Shown here: piece after piece, positions 35,132-46,718 of the stretch | Position numbering within the stretch: position 1 is the first letter of the stretch | Layout of the letters: every line of letters begins with the position of its first letter | Assembly: GCA_023374045.1 (NCBI GenBank) | Contig: CM041783.1 | Span: forward strand, 98,243,298 to 98,307,297 | Length of the DNA: 64,000 bases | Origin: Limonium bicolor | Taxonomy: Eukaryota; Streptophyta; Magnoliopsida; Caryophyllales; Plumbaginaceae | Reading direction: 5' to 3' | Made by a program: the position numbers and the translations under genes | Notes under the pieces: model-generated | Database searches by the model: none | The model's input: the letters and a program-made list of their open reading frames with translations, nothing else | What the model was told of the DNA's origin: nothing

Positions 35132-36531
35132 ATAGGACATTATGCAGTAGAAAATGATTTATCAATTTGACGGTGCCAAAACCTTGGATGCTACCAGAGT
35201 GGCCATCAGACATTTTAACAGTAGTATTGCAAAGTTGGAAATTGGAATCGATAAATAAATTGATGTTACCACATATATGGTCTGTAGCACCAGAATCTAT
35301 CAGCCAACAATTATGCAAGACATGTGTAGTTGTTTTTATCCAAAGAAGAGACAAGCGTACCTGCAAACTGAGTAAAGAACTCAGTTTCTTGTTCCTTGTT
35401 GATGACAGTGGGCTTGTGAAGGTAGGCGGACAGGGATGCTAATTGGCGTGGAGATATTCCTGGAACAGGGGTCTTCTTATCTTGAAAGTGAAGAGTTAAG
35501 GGGTGCAGTTGTTCTTGAGTGAAACCCGACACAGAAGATTCAGGGGGTTGAGAGTTGGTGTCGTCGGTGACAGCAGCAGAAACCGGATTCTTTGGTTTGT
35601 TGCGCCAATTACTAGGGAAGTTCCCTATCACCCAGTAGCAATCCTCATAAGAGTGACCCATCTTCTTGTAGTGCGTACATTTTTTCTTGGAATCATTTCG
35701 AGTGTTAGTGGTGCGCGCATCAGTAGGTGGCTGACTTGAGGAATTAGGGTTGACATTTGCAAAAGCAAGATTATCCTCAGATTCACCTTTTCGTGTCTTA
35801 CGGTTGAGACGATGATTTTCTTCTTGTCGTAACATGGCATAGACGTTGTCTAGGGTTGGAAAAGGGCAAATCATTAGAATGTTGTTGTGGATGGATTTGT
35901 AAGAGTCGTGGAGACCCATCAGAAAATCGAAAATGTGTTCGTTTTCGCGTTGCTGATGAAGCTCGACGGCAGAACCACATGTGCAGGGTGTAATCTTGAT
36001 TAACTCATTCTGCTCGTTCCAGATTTTAATCCATCTGGTGTAGTAGTTGTTGATGGTGGTCACGGCCTTGCTCAAGATGGTGTGAATCTTGACGGAGAGC
36101 ATACAGGCGGGTTCCCGCAGGATCATCCCAATGTTTGCACATATTCGACCAGGCCTGAGCAGCGGTGGGGTAGTATATCACACTCTCTTTTAGGGATTCA
36201 CTCAATGAGTTGAAAAGCCAGACAAGGACCATTCTGTTGGCTTTGTCCCAATCGAGTTTCTTCTCATCGTCGTAATCGGCACGCTTTACTTCACCCGTGA
36301 TGAAACCGACTTTGCATTTGGTGGAAAGGGCGACGATGAAAGAGCGTTTCCAGGTGGCGAATCCCTTGCCATCGAATTTATGCGTGAGTTGTAAACCCGG
36401 GCTATCGGAGGGATGTATGTATAAGATTTTATCGATTTTGGGTTTGGAAGTGGCGTAAGAAGGGGAAGGGTTACCTCCTGGTGGTGGATGGTGGGTTGAT
36501 CGTTGTTGATGTCATCTCCATTGTCGGCCAT
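35132..36531 (-). pseudogene. Copia gag and protease (frameshifted)
   Basis: The start is taken at 36531 (MADNGDD). Gag, the nucleocapsid precursor, runs through several frames: the N-terminus to about 36420, WLFNSLSESLKESVIYYPTA in a second frame (36026-36232), then a return to the first frame (35311-36126). At least two frameshifts are needed. The zinc knuckle is CTHYKKMGHSYEDC; its second Cys is Tyr, which should spoil zinc binding. The aspartic protease follows in another frame (35132-35366) with WLIDSGATDHI holding the catalytic Asp. It is cut by the solo LTR after LHNVLYV. This is the 5' half of the copia polyprotein. Confidence 0.9.
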
Positions 36532-36625
36532 AGAGCTCGAACGTCGGAGCAGAAGAAAGAAGACGATAGAAGGATGTTCTTGATTTGGGGTTTTGTTTAA
36601 TTTGGTAACCCTAGTTTCTTGCACA

Positions 36626-36635
36626 TCTGATACCA
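36626..36635 (-). promoter_or_regulatory. Copia primer-binding site
   Basis: TGGTATCAGA on the minus strand directly follows the 5' LTR end (CTCA), complementary to initiator tRNA-Met. The match ends after 10 nt. Confidence 0.85.
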
Positions 36636-36800
36636 TGAGAAGCTTAGAGTACCAAAAGATATCATTGTATTATTATTCATATAGTACCGTGAGAGAGTTA
36701 GACACATAAGTGTCTATTTATACAGTATACAATAGTAACGGCTATATTAGAGAACTATACAACACTACTAATGAGTATATATGGACTTAATAGTCTAACA
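36636..36800 (-). repeat. Copia 5' LTR, 165 bp
   Basis: It begins TGTTAGACTATT and ends GCTTCTCA on the minus strand. It matches 9625-9778. Confidence 0.9.
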
Positions 36801-37735
36801 TATATGTATATAATTAGTTTACATGTTTATGGGTACATATGATTATCTAGTTTTGGAACCATAGTCATACGCTTTCCGAACACAAACCGTGGGTAACCGG
36901 GTAAGTTATCCCGTAGCGCGCTATGATTAGTTAAATAATCTTCGGATTTATTTAGGTTAGTCTACGGGCTAACACCTGCAGGTTTTAGTATTTGACATCC
37001 TCAGTGAAGATGTCACTTAGTTTTCGAGCACCTCAGTGTGAGGTACCAATTAGTTAATTAGTGGGGTATGAACGTCATTAGCATTATATCCCTTGTAGGT
37101 TAGCCTTGAGCTATGGTTCCCTAAAATAAATTTTAGACTTGGTTATGATATTAGTTTGGCATGTATGTTTTCTGTCCGTGGGACCTTTAGTTAAACAACT
37201 TTATAAAATCCATAATTATTTGTACTTGCACATTACTATATGTATTAGACTATATTTGTATAACTATATACATTATTTAGTTTTGATTCGCACCTTGAAT
37301 TTTATAAATGTTTTGACTACTGCTTTGTTTATAGGGTTTATTGCTTACTGAGCGTGTGGTTGCTCACTCCCCCACAGATTTCATTTTTGCAGATTAGTGA
37401 GTTTTGAAGCTGCGGTTACTACAAGAAGTTACTGGCTACATTTGATGTGTTACTGCTTTAGACAACTTTTAGTTAAACCTGTATATGAAGTGTATGGCTA
37501 CTGAGTCGTGATATTAAGTTTTTTCATTTTTAGATAATGACTACTTTTAAACACAATAATAACATATGAAAGATTGCTATTTTTACGTGATAATAACATA
37601 TTTTTGTCTAAGTATAATATTTTGGATTGTTCAGAAAATTATTTAGTTAGTAGCTTTGTGTGCTTCTTAGTTGTATTGAAGTATGTGGCTTATCAATGAC
37701 CTATTTCAACTATGGTGGTTTTTGGGTCGTGACAT
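36801..37735 (+). mobile_element. 3' part of a gypsy-type LTR
   Basis: The right end GGGTCGTGACA has the form of LTRs that start TGTCACGACCC. Inside, CTTACTGAGCGTGTGGTTGC followed by CTCACTCC (about 37346) is a stretch commonly seen in the 3' half of Tekay/Del-like LTRs. The 5' part is missing at the copia border, and no internal region adjoins the right end. No gene. Confidence 0.5.
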
Positions 37736-37740
37736 AAAGC

Positions 37741-38055
37741 ATCGATCAATCGACCAAAACAAGACAACATATGTAACTCAAATTCAATAGGTTGGTCAAT
37801 CGACCAAAACAAGGCAAGATGTGTAACTCAAATCGAAAATAAGAAGTCATCAATCGACCAAAAACAAGCCAATAGATGCAGCTCAAATCCAACAGAAGCG
37901 TCGATTAATCGACCAACAAAAGGCCACGTAACTCAAATCCAGCAGAAAGGTCGGTCAATAGACCCTAAACAAGGCAACATATGTAACTCAAATCCAACAG
38001 AATTGTTGGTCAACCGACCAAAACAAGGTGACATGTGTAACTCAAATCCACTAAT
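37741..38055. repeat. 53-bp tandem repeat, 6 units
   Basis: Units are marked by GTAACTCAAAT or a variant at 37773, 37823, 37878, 37928, 37983 and 38037 (spacing 50-55 bp). Each contains a TCAATCGACCAAAACAAGGC-like block; in several units GGTCGATTGACC-like sequence is near-palindromic. No coding. Confidence 0.85.
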
Positions 38056-39490
38056 GCAAGAGAACGGAGCACTAAGCAGGTACCTTAGCAAGATTCCATA
38101 TGTGTGAGAATCTTGAGTATAAACAATAGGGATGACACATCAACCGAACAAGGAGCTAAATCAACAAAAAATTCAATCAGTTCACACTAACATCCAAAAC
38201 TGGTGAAGACAACTCAAATCCATCACAAATTGGGTATAAACCCTAGAAATGGTGAAGTTGGATGAAGTTATAGTCGTGATACACTTACCAAACCCAGAAC
38301 ATGAACGACGCTTGAACAAAAATGGGGAGAGAAAGAGCAAGAGATGAAGAAATATTGACCATAAATTGAGGGAGAAGGAGCAACTGATGACTAACCAAGA
38401 CGGTAATCACCACCAGTAGATGTGCGTGAGAAACCAGTGAGCGATAAAGGAAGAAGAGCTCATAAGAAGGGCACAAACATTCACTTACCTAGTGTGCATG
38501 TTGTCGAGGAGCGGAGATGACAATAACCCTGAAAGATGTGGGTCTCATCAAAAGAGTTAGGCAAGAACCAGTGCCAAACCAAGAACACAGATCAATAGAG
38601 AAAAGATAGGACGATGAAGAAAGGAGAACGAACAAGAACAATGTGAAAGCAGAACGAAGAAGAAAAGCGCATGAATCGGACATAAACTTACCCTAGAGCA
38701 AAAATTCTCTCACCTAATAATCAAGGGGAAGAATGTCAACTTCTGTCATGTATGCCACTACAAAAATGCCATATTTATGCAGTATCCGAATGAGTTAACC
38801 TGCTAGCCGACGACAAATATATATTGTTGTTGTTTAGGCCACATATTAGCTTTGCATAAGTTTGAGGAACTAACTATATGTGAAAAAACACAACAATTAC
38901 GCCCACAATCGTCACACTTATCGATCACTTGAACAAGTTCTCTCCTCTAATTAAATCTAAGGAAAACCTAAGTGAGAGCGGGTTTCTCCCTTCAGTGGGA
39001 GGGTTTCTCCTCTAAGTTGGTTGCCTCTTCATCTTCTCCATTTTCTCAAGCCTCGAATCCGACTTCATTCCATTTCCTAGTTGTATATTCGAGGTGGGTG
39101 AGAATGGCTATGCATATCATTCATTTCTGTTCATGGGAATGGGGCTAGTGTTCACATGTTTCAGCTCCTCTACAATTTTCTCTACTAATAAAATCTTTTT
39201 CGATACTCACAATGACTTCCCTCTCCTTTTCACATGTTGTCTCCGCCTAAAGGTCTATCTTTGTCCGTTTCTTTTTCTGTGACACTACATGATTACTATC
39301 TTGTGAAGAGTCGTTCCTTTTGTAGCCCGCTCGTGTTCCACACTCACACTTTGCATGTATTATGTTGGGGGGTGGATGGTAGCTTCCTATATTACGTGCT
39401 CAATATCTGGTCATCCTTCTTGTCTCTGCGTCTTTTCTTCTCCTTTTTTAGCGATCTTGTTCTTCATCATTAATTTCTGAAGTTGTCAAA
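38056..39490. other. Non-coding stretch before a LINE relic
   Basis: No convincing gene. A lone CACTACAAAAATG (38756) resembles a CACTA terminus but has no partner. The stretch around 38975-39010 contains two GGGTTTCTCC-type copies of a kind found in LINE leaders. Confidence 0.5.
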
Positions 39491-40370
39491 AAATGCGAGT
39501 CCTTGAGGTCTATGGCGCTATGCTGTCCTTTTAACGTTGCCTTCAGGGCAAGCTACTCTCTCATCGCCCAATTTCCGCACAAGCGCTAAGGATCCATCTT
39601 CAACACAGTTGGAACGGCTTTGGCGGCTTCAGATTCAACATTGTTGGCCCGAACTTATTCATTATCAATTTTGAGGAGAAGAGCACTATGGAAGCTGCTA
39701 TTGTATGTGGTCCATGGACAATCAACCGGATCTTGTTTGTTGTCAAAGGCATGAATTTGGGTAAGTTAGTCGAGGACCATGTGTTAAAGTGGGTTCCGTG
39801 CTAGATCCGAATTTTTGATCTTCCAAAGGCTTACAATAATATTAACATTGCTGATAAAGTGGTTATGAAGGTTTGACATTTTACAAATATTATGGAGGAC
39901 ACTACCCACCTTGGTTACAACTATGTGTGGCTGAAAGTTCTTCTGAACATTTAATGACTGGTTTGGCACTCTCTACCCTTATCCTTAGGTAGCATGGATC
40001 TTGTCTTACTGTAACATATGATAACATGCTGTGATATGCTCTAATTGTGGATTATTTCTTCATGCATGCAATGAAGGTTTGTCCTCTTATGACCGCTCCC
40101 TATGAGGATTGCACCTATTGGAATGTGGCTCTGTATGGAGGTTTATCTTGCTTGTACTCAACAAAGGGAGCTCTTTGCCGGTCCTGCATCTTGATCCTCA
40201 CTGTGCGGTATTGTTTATGAAACTTTAGGGCAGTATTCTTCAAATCTACCTCAGGTGGCTGCCATAACTTCTTCTATGAAGGATGAAGCTCCATTGGTTC
40301 TCCACAATGAACCAATGAGTATTGATTGGGCTGTCCTGGCTGATGCAACTCAAGTTCAAGGAAGTGAGAT
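39491..40370 (+). pseudogene. LINE ORF1-like DUF4283 relic
   Basis: A plus-strand frame from about 39550 reads GKLLSHRPISAQALRIHL, FRFNIVGPNLFIINF, CGPWTINRILFVVKGM and IRIFDLPKAYNN. This is the pattern of the plant DUF4283 domain, which precedes a zinc knuckle in LINE ORF1 proteins and a few host RNA-binding proteins. A TAG at about 39802 stands where the family has Trp (V-P-x-W), a TGG to TAG change. A TGA follows near 39876, and later parts lie in other frames. A CSNCGLFLHAC-like knuckle remnant is readable near 40040. No reverse transcriptase follows, so this is a truncated relic. Confidence 0.65.
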
Positions 40371-41261
40371 TTTGTTAGTTTTCTAGAGCTTGTATTTAGG
40401 GAAGAATATTGGGATTTAAGGTTAGGAGAAATGGATTGTAAAGGGAAGAAGGTCGGGGCCTACTACCACCATAAGCTCTCTAAAGTAGTTGAAGGAAGAA
40501 TTGGTGCTGGTGAGTGCTCCAAGAATCAAGAATAAGAAATGTAGGCGGCACTGGGGTTGCCTTAGAGTTGCAGTGAAGGATGATCCATATGCTTTTCAGT
40601 TGTATGGGTGTGGGCACTTCTCATACAACTAGTGGGTTCGTTCCCCTCTCGACTGGTGTAGTGCCATCTTTTGTTTTCCCAGCTAGGCACTTAGTTTATG
40701 ATGTATTGTTGCTTGTACTTTGTTTTTCCGTGCATCTAGATCCTAGGTTAGTTTCCTTCACATTTTTTAGGAGTACTTGTAGTGTAAATGTAGGTTGATG
40801 CTTGTGTTTTTTGTTGAGAGATCTTGAATCTTTGGTCGGTGACTTTCTAAAGCAAGAATTTAAAGTTGGGTGCGTCGTCTACCAAGCCCTGAATGCAACA
40901 TTCCATAAGAATTTGTTGTATAATTCTGTTGGACCTTTTTGGTTGTTGGTGTGTTTAAGTTATGTTGATAGACATGACTTGATATCCCCTATTATGTATG
41001 TTTATCCATAGTTTAAACGGTTGTTTTGAAAACTACATGTGAACAATCGATTTTTTATTTACTCTTTTCACTTGATCTGTGAATATACTATCTTTACCAT
41101 TCATTGTAATACAATAGAAAAATATGCACCAAATAAGTAATACAACCATGCATTACGTAAGAGATAAGATAACAACTACTTTATCTATAGTTACAGATAT
41201 TCAATAGATGTGTCCAACTAAAACCATAATGGATTTAACATCAGTACGACAAACACTATAA
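40371..41261. other. Intergenic stretch 3' of the P450 pseudogene
   Basis: No gene identified. Frames at 40580-40798 and 40802-41011 show no recognisable domain. The last 200 bp are AT-rich and would hold the P450 3' untranslated region and polyadenylation signal; an AATACAATAGAAA stretch lies near 41107. Confidence 0.5.
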
Positions 41262-43028
41262 TCACCCATTCAGTAAACTAACATCAGACAACCTCGGAGA
41301 AACAAGTACTTCAAGTGAAGTTGCTTTGATACTAGTAAATCCAGGACTCTTCGTCATATCAATATCCAATCCTGAAGGTGTTTCAAGATCAAAACTATGA
41401 AGTAACCTGGCCAAAGTGAGATGCATTATCTGAAGCGCAAAGTTGAAACCTGAGCACATTCTTCTCCCACTTCCAAATGGTATTAGCTCAAAATTCTTGC
41501 CTCTGAGATCAACATTCTTGTGGGTAGTAAGGAATCTATCTGGTTGAAACTCACAAGGATCTGACCAAACATGAGAATCCCGTTGCAAACGCCATAGGTT
41601 CACAAATAACTTTGTCCTTTTAGGGACATGGTATCCACCCACCAAGCAGTCAGAGACTGATTCACGAGGGGATAAAATAGGAGTTTGGATACAACCGTAA
41701 TGATTCCTTGATGATGGCTTGAAGATAAACAAGATTTTTAATGTCAGATTCATCGACTTGTCTGTGTCGACCGACATGAGTATCTAGTTCATTCTGGGCC
41801 TTCTTGAGTGTGTGTGGGTTGTTGAGAAGTAAAGAGAGAGCCCATGTTAAGGTAATTGTTGATGTATCAGCACCTGCTATCAACATGGCCTATGCAAAAA
41901 CAACAATAATATTATGCATAGTGTTACTAAATTAAGAATAAGAAAGCTTTGTATTAATTATTTGAAGCAATAAACTAATTAACTTACAAGACATGTGGAC
42001 TTGATAATCTTATCAGCATCCTCTTGCACTAAAGGCTGGCTTGTGGATTGATCTAGAATATCCAAAAGTACTCCCATGAAGTCTTGTTGTTGATCATCTT
42101 TCAATACCATTCCTTGTTTTTTTTTTGTTTTATGCTCCTCTAACCATTGTTGAAGTTTAGTATCAATCTTCTTAGCAGTGTTCCTCATTGCCTTTTCTAC
42201 TCCCCCTATATCAAACCACCTCATAAAGGGAATATCATCTGAGATGAGTGACACTTGCATAAGTTCAAAGAATTCACGAAATGCTTCAAATCCTGAAGTA
42301 GTAGTAGCACCCATTTGTTGGTTGGTGTTTGGCACCTCTTCTAGTAACAAACTCTTACCCACCACAACTCTGAGAATAAGGTCAAGATTTATGTTACTAA
42401 ACCATTGCTTCATCTCCACAACCAATTTTCCTGATGACTTTCTGCTTTGTTGTTCCGTACCCAAGTACTTTCTATAAATCTGCTCAATGGCAAATCTAGT
42501 CACTGAATCTCTCACCTGTTTCATTCTCTCTACCCGATGGATTGAAAGAAGCTCAATGGTTGAGATCTTCCGCAGCTCACGCCAATAAGGACCATATGGG
42601 CCAAAAGTATACATAGCATTGTTGTAACCCATGATCTCAAGTCCTATTGATTTTGGACGGTCAACAAAGACTCTGTCGTTGGTCTCTAAGCATTCCTTAG
42701 CTACCTCCCAATTGCTTACAACTAGGACTCGGTGAACACCCATTCGAACGGTGAAGAGTGAGCCATACTAATCAGCCATGTCAGATAATGTTCTGTGGAA
42801 TAATTGAGATCCACGAAAAAGATGAAGATGACCTATGATTGGCCATGCTCCTTTAACTTCTGGAGGTTGTTTTTTATGACCACTGATATTTGCTACCCTT
42901 AATAAATAGTAGCATAAACTTAAAATGACTAAGATGGCAGCAGCCACGTACATGTCTCTGCAAATCAAATAATATATCATGAGAATCAAAGTTAAAGAAA
43001 GCAAATTCTTTTGGAAATAAATTTGCAA
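41262..43028 (-). pseudogene. CYP82-type cytochrome P450, copy B (one TAG, one frameshift)
   Basis: An almost complete plant P450 of the CYP82 family, an ER-bound oxygenase class acting on specialised metabolites. Exon 1 runs 43028-41988 and exon 2 41889-41262, with a 98-bp intron (41890-41987, GTAAGT donor, ATAG acceptor, phase 0). Order: membrane anchor, PPEVKGAWPIIGHLHLF hinge, GPYGPYWRELRKI C-helix, AGADTST I-helix, KESLRLYP ExxR, FQPDRF, and heme loop [10 protein letters not shown] with its Cys ligand. Two lesions: an in-frame TAG (42768-42770) where family members have Lys in ADKYG, and a 2-nt deletion or 1-nt insertion near 41690, just after KESLRLYP. Start could be 43028 or, more family-like, the Met at 42953. 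Sequencing error cannot be excluded for either lesion, but the TAG is also in copy A. Confidence 0.9.
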
Positions 43029-43104
43029 TATATCTGGAGACCAAGCTTGACGAGAGGAAGAAATTGAAGAAGGTATGGATGTTCACACTCTATTACGAGA
43101 CAAG

Positions 43105-43122
43105 GCATATATATAAATATAA
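43105..43122 (-). promoter_or_regulatory. Possible TATA box of the P450 copy B
   Basis: The minus strand reads TTATATTTATATAT about 80-90 bp upstream of the 43028 Met. Position suits a core promoter, but the area is AT-rich and this is weak evidence. Confidence 0.3.
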
Positions 43123-44167
43123 AATTTGGTCCAGAAATGAGCTGATTTTGATGGAAAGGAGTTCACCAAATCTGAAACTCTAAGGTGCATCAAATACGAG
43201 ATGTGGAAGTGGGCAAAATCATTCAGACAACCAGACGAAGGAGGAGAAAAGTTTAATTTTTCCTATTTCTGCTGTATCATTTGTCTCATTACTCTAGCAC
43301 ACTATATGTTAATAACCTTAAAAATCAGTACCACTTAAACACGTGCAGGTAACCATGAGCGGCAATCAATATGAAGTACTACTACTTATCAAAAAATAAA
43401 CAAAACTTAATGGTGTGCAGGTATTAATCTCGTCAATCAGCTCAATTGCAAGTGTTAATCTCGTCAATTAGCTCAATTACAAAGGGAATTAAAATGAATA
43501 AAAAATGATTAATCACCTCGATATGTTTGTCAAATCTGACGACCCCTTAATTTGACTCACTTGTACGCTCCCAGCTCCCCTTGCAATCGTTTACAGAGTC
43601 AACTTTTAACAATTATGTGAATGACTTATATATAACCATCTCGAAGGAGCTAGCTACATGGGCAAGAAGAGATAAGGTCAGGCGCACTTCGTCTTCAAGC
43701 GCCTGGGTTTGTGTGACGGACTTTGATTTTCGGTCGTCGACGGAAACAATCGTAGCCATCTCTTTTCTTTTCTATTTTTAATCTAACTCATTCAATTTTT
43801 CGTTTTTAATCTGCAGTACGCTAATAACTTACGTTTATATAGATGTCGTTTTAGTCATTCTTTTAATGGTTCATTTTTTAAAATTTTAATAGTTAAAAAC
43901 TGATAGTGTGATTATTTTTTTACAGCCTATTGTTATAAATTATGTGTTTATATATTTTATTATAGTTTAAAGTTACTAAATAATTTGGATGAATTATATT
44001 ATTTATTTTTTTTACCGCATCTCACATTATATAGTCTTTGTAAATATATAATATATTATTACTTTATGTCAATTATAAAATATTTTTCTATTTATATTTT
44101 TGAAAATTTATTAGAATAAAATTCAAAAATGGCTAATAAACAGTTTAACATACAGTTTTGTAAGACT

Positions 44168-44590
44168 CTAAACCCTCAATTACAAACCTTAAATAAGCAC
44201 ACGATGTTTAAACTCTCTTAGGATGTTTTTTTAGAGTGTGTGGTGTTGGGCAATCTTTTTTTAACTCATTCTATACTTTATAATGTCGTCGTTGACTCTA
44301 TAGATTTTTAGGTATTTCACTACATACTCTAAAATAAGTCTTCGACGTTTTAACTCTCATATGGTAGTTTTTAGGATGTGAGGTGTATGGAAGTTTTTTT
44401 TAACTTGTGCTATACTTTATAATGTCATCACTGACCCGACAGAGTTTTAGGATTTAGGCTCGTTAGACCTTAAACCCTCCACTACAAACCCTAAAATAAG
44501 CCCTCGACTTTTTAAATCTTCTAGGGTGTTTTTTAGGATGTGTGGTGTAGGTACTCTTTTTATAAGTCGTTCATACTATAGCGTTTCAGG
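44168..44590. repeat. Roughly 140-160-bp repeat, 3 units (inside the MULE)
   Basis: Three imperfect units are marked by A(A/C)TACA(A/T)AC at about 44177, 44318 and 44479, each followed by TTTTAGGATGTG-like and CTATACTTTATAATGTC-like blocks. Confidence 0.65.
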
Positions 44591-44739
44591 TTTAGCATTT
44601 ATTTTTCCATGATAATTAGAAACATTACTTAATATAAAATTTCCAACAATATTTTAGAAAATATGACACTACATACAATATATCTTTTCCCTTGCCGTCC
44701 TCATCGAATAAATGTGTGTAAAAATATTTTCTTAGCATT

Positions 44740-46260
44740 TCTCATTTTATAAAGCTTGACTAATTGATAAACATGAAATGATAAACGTTTGGCAATGATA
44801 AACTGAGTTGTTGGAGTCGATTTTTTGTATTAATTTAATATTGGTTTTTACGTATCCCAATAACTTGTAAACGTTTCCATTGATGATTAGTAACATGTAA
44901 TATATCTTTCTATAATCTTTCACTATTCTAAAAAGGTGCCACAAAGTATTATATATCTTTCCCCTTGATGTTCCCACAAAATCGTTGTGTATTCCACTAT
45001 TTTCTTAACACTTATCAGTTTACAAAGCTCAAACGATTGATAAACCTAAAGGCTGAACGTTTGGAAACGATAAACTGAGTTGTTGGAGCCGACTTTACGT
45101 ATTTATTAAACTTAGTTTTACGTATCCATGATAATTATAATCGTTTCACTGATGATTATAAACATGTATACAACCTTTTATAATTATTTCCATCATTATA
45201 ATGAAAAGATGACACTAACTGTTATTATCTTTGACTTTGGACATTCTTATAGAATCATTGTGTATAATAATATTTCTTAGTATTTATCATTTTATAGAGC
45301 TTGACTAATTGATAACATGAAATGATAACGTTTGACAATGATAAACTGAGTTGTTGGAGTCGATTTTGTGTATTCATTTAATCTTGGTTTTTACGTATCC
45401 ACGATAACTTGAAAACGTTTCCACTGTTGATTAGTAACATGTAAATATCTTTCTATAATCGTTTCACTATTCTAAAAAGGTGTCACTAAGTATTATATAT
45501 CTTTCCCCTTGATGTTCCCACAAAATCATTGTGTATTCGACTATTTTATTAACACTTATCAGTTTACAAAGCTCAAACGATTGATAAACCTAAAGGCTGA
45601 ATGTTTGGAAACGATAAACTAAGTTGTTGGAGTCGACTTTACGTATTTATTAAACTTAGTTTTTACGTATCCATGATAATTTATAATTGTTTCCACTGAT
45701 GATTATAAACGTGTACACAACCTTTTATAATCATTTCCATCACTATAATGAAAAGATGACACTAACTGTTATTTCTCTTTGACTTTGGATGTTCTTATAG
45801 AATCATTGTGTATAATAATAGTTTCTTCATTTATAAGTTTACAGAGCTTGACTTATTGATAAATGTAAAGAAAATAAATGCTTGGAAACGATAGAATGAG
45901 TTGTTGGAGTCAATTTTACGTATTCATTTTATCTTAATTTTTACGTATCCACGATAATTTATAAACGTTTCCACCGGTGATTAGGAACATGTACACACCC
46001 TCAGCTACTATAATTGTTTTCATGACTATTTCAAAATAGATGACACCAACTGCTATATATATTTTTTTGACCGTCTTGTCGAATAATTGAGTATATGAAT
46101 ATTTTCTTACATTTATTAGTTTATGGAGCTTGATTGATTAATGAACGTGAAGGTTATAAATGCATGGAAACAATAAACTGATCTGCTTGAGTCAATTTTT
46201 TGAGTTCATTATCCATTGGTTATGTATGCTCGATAACATATAACTTAAAGATTAATATTT
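44740..46260. repeat. About 272-bp tandem array, 6 units (inside the MULE)
   Basis: The landmark GATAAACTGAGTTGTTGGAG or a variant starts at about 44797, 45069, 45340, 45613, 45890 and 46171, so periods are 272, 271, 273, 277 and 281. Units 1 and 3 resemble each other most, as do 2 and 4, which implies duplication of a two-unit block. Units diverge toward the right end. Confidence 0.9.
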
Positions 46261-46718
46261 TTATGTTTTGTCTTTTTTAAAGCATTATACATCACATTTT
46301 CAATTTAAAAAATATAAATATTAGCTTAATGTTTGTTATGTTAGCAATTATCTAAAAAATTTATATGTTATATTATCGATAATATTTGTTTATAATTTTT
46401 ATAACTAACTTTACTGTTTAACAGACCAAAATATCTTTTTTAAAAAGTAAAAAAATCACACATAAAAGTAAATAGTATATAATATAAAATTCATTATAAG
46501 ATTTATATATCAAATTGTATCGATTATAGTGCTATCAATAGTATGCGAGTAGAAAGATTGCATAGAGTGATGTGAATCTCGATTAGTTAGTTAAATAAAA
46601 AAAAAAGTTAGTCGCTGCACAGACTTCACCTTCCTCATGTATTAAAATAATAATAAAAAAAAAGTTCCGTCTCCGACGGAAAATTAGGTCCGTCACCAAA
46701 TCCATTCCCGTCTTCAAG

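Larger units (their letters stand above)
9625..36800 (-). mobile_element. Ty1/copia retrotransposon, short LTRs, multiply interrupted
   Basis: A minus-strand copia element whose structural parts are all identifiable in the right order. They are the 5' LTR (36636-36800), a primer-binding site matching initiator tRNA-Met, gag, protease, integrase, a Ser/Thr/Pro-rich linker, reverse transcriptase, RNase H, a polypurine tract and the 3' LTR (9625-9778). The original element would have been roughly 5 kb; the other 22 kb are later insertions. These are a SINE in RNase H, a gypsy element in the integrase-RT linker and a solo LTR between protease and integrase. The coding region has many frameshifts and stops, so the element is dead. 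No 5-bp target duplication was seen at its outer ends. Confidence 0.9.
43700..46709. mobile_element. Mutator-like element, non-autonomous, 3.0 kb
   Basis: The terminal inverted repeats align over about 45 bp. The left one contains TTTGTGTGACGGAC and GTCGTCGACGGAAAC; the right one, reverse-complemented, contains TTTGGTGACGGAC and GTCGGAGACGGAAC. A 9-bp target duplication GTCTTCAAG lies at 43691-43699 and 46710-46718, the size typical of Mutator-like elements. Duplicated copy A lacks the insert. No transposase frame is present; the interior is AT-rich with tandem arrays. Insertion followed the duplication of the locus, or copy A never received it. Confidence 0.85.

Noticed and set aside
38756..38768. 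CACTACAAAAATG, like a CACTA terminus
   Set aside because: No subterminal repeats and no inverted partner nearby; expected by chance in this much sequence.
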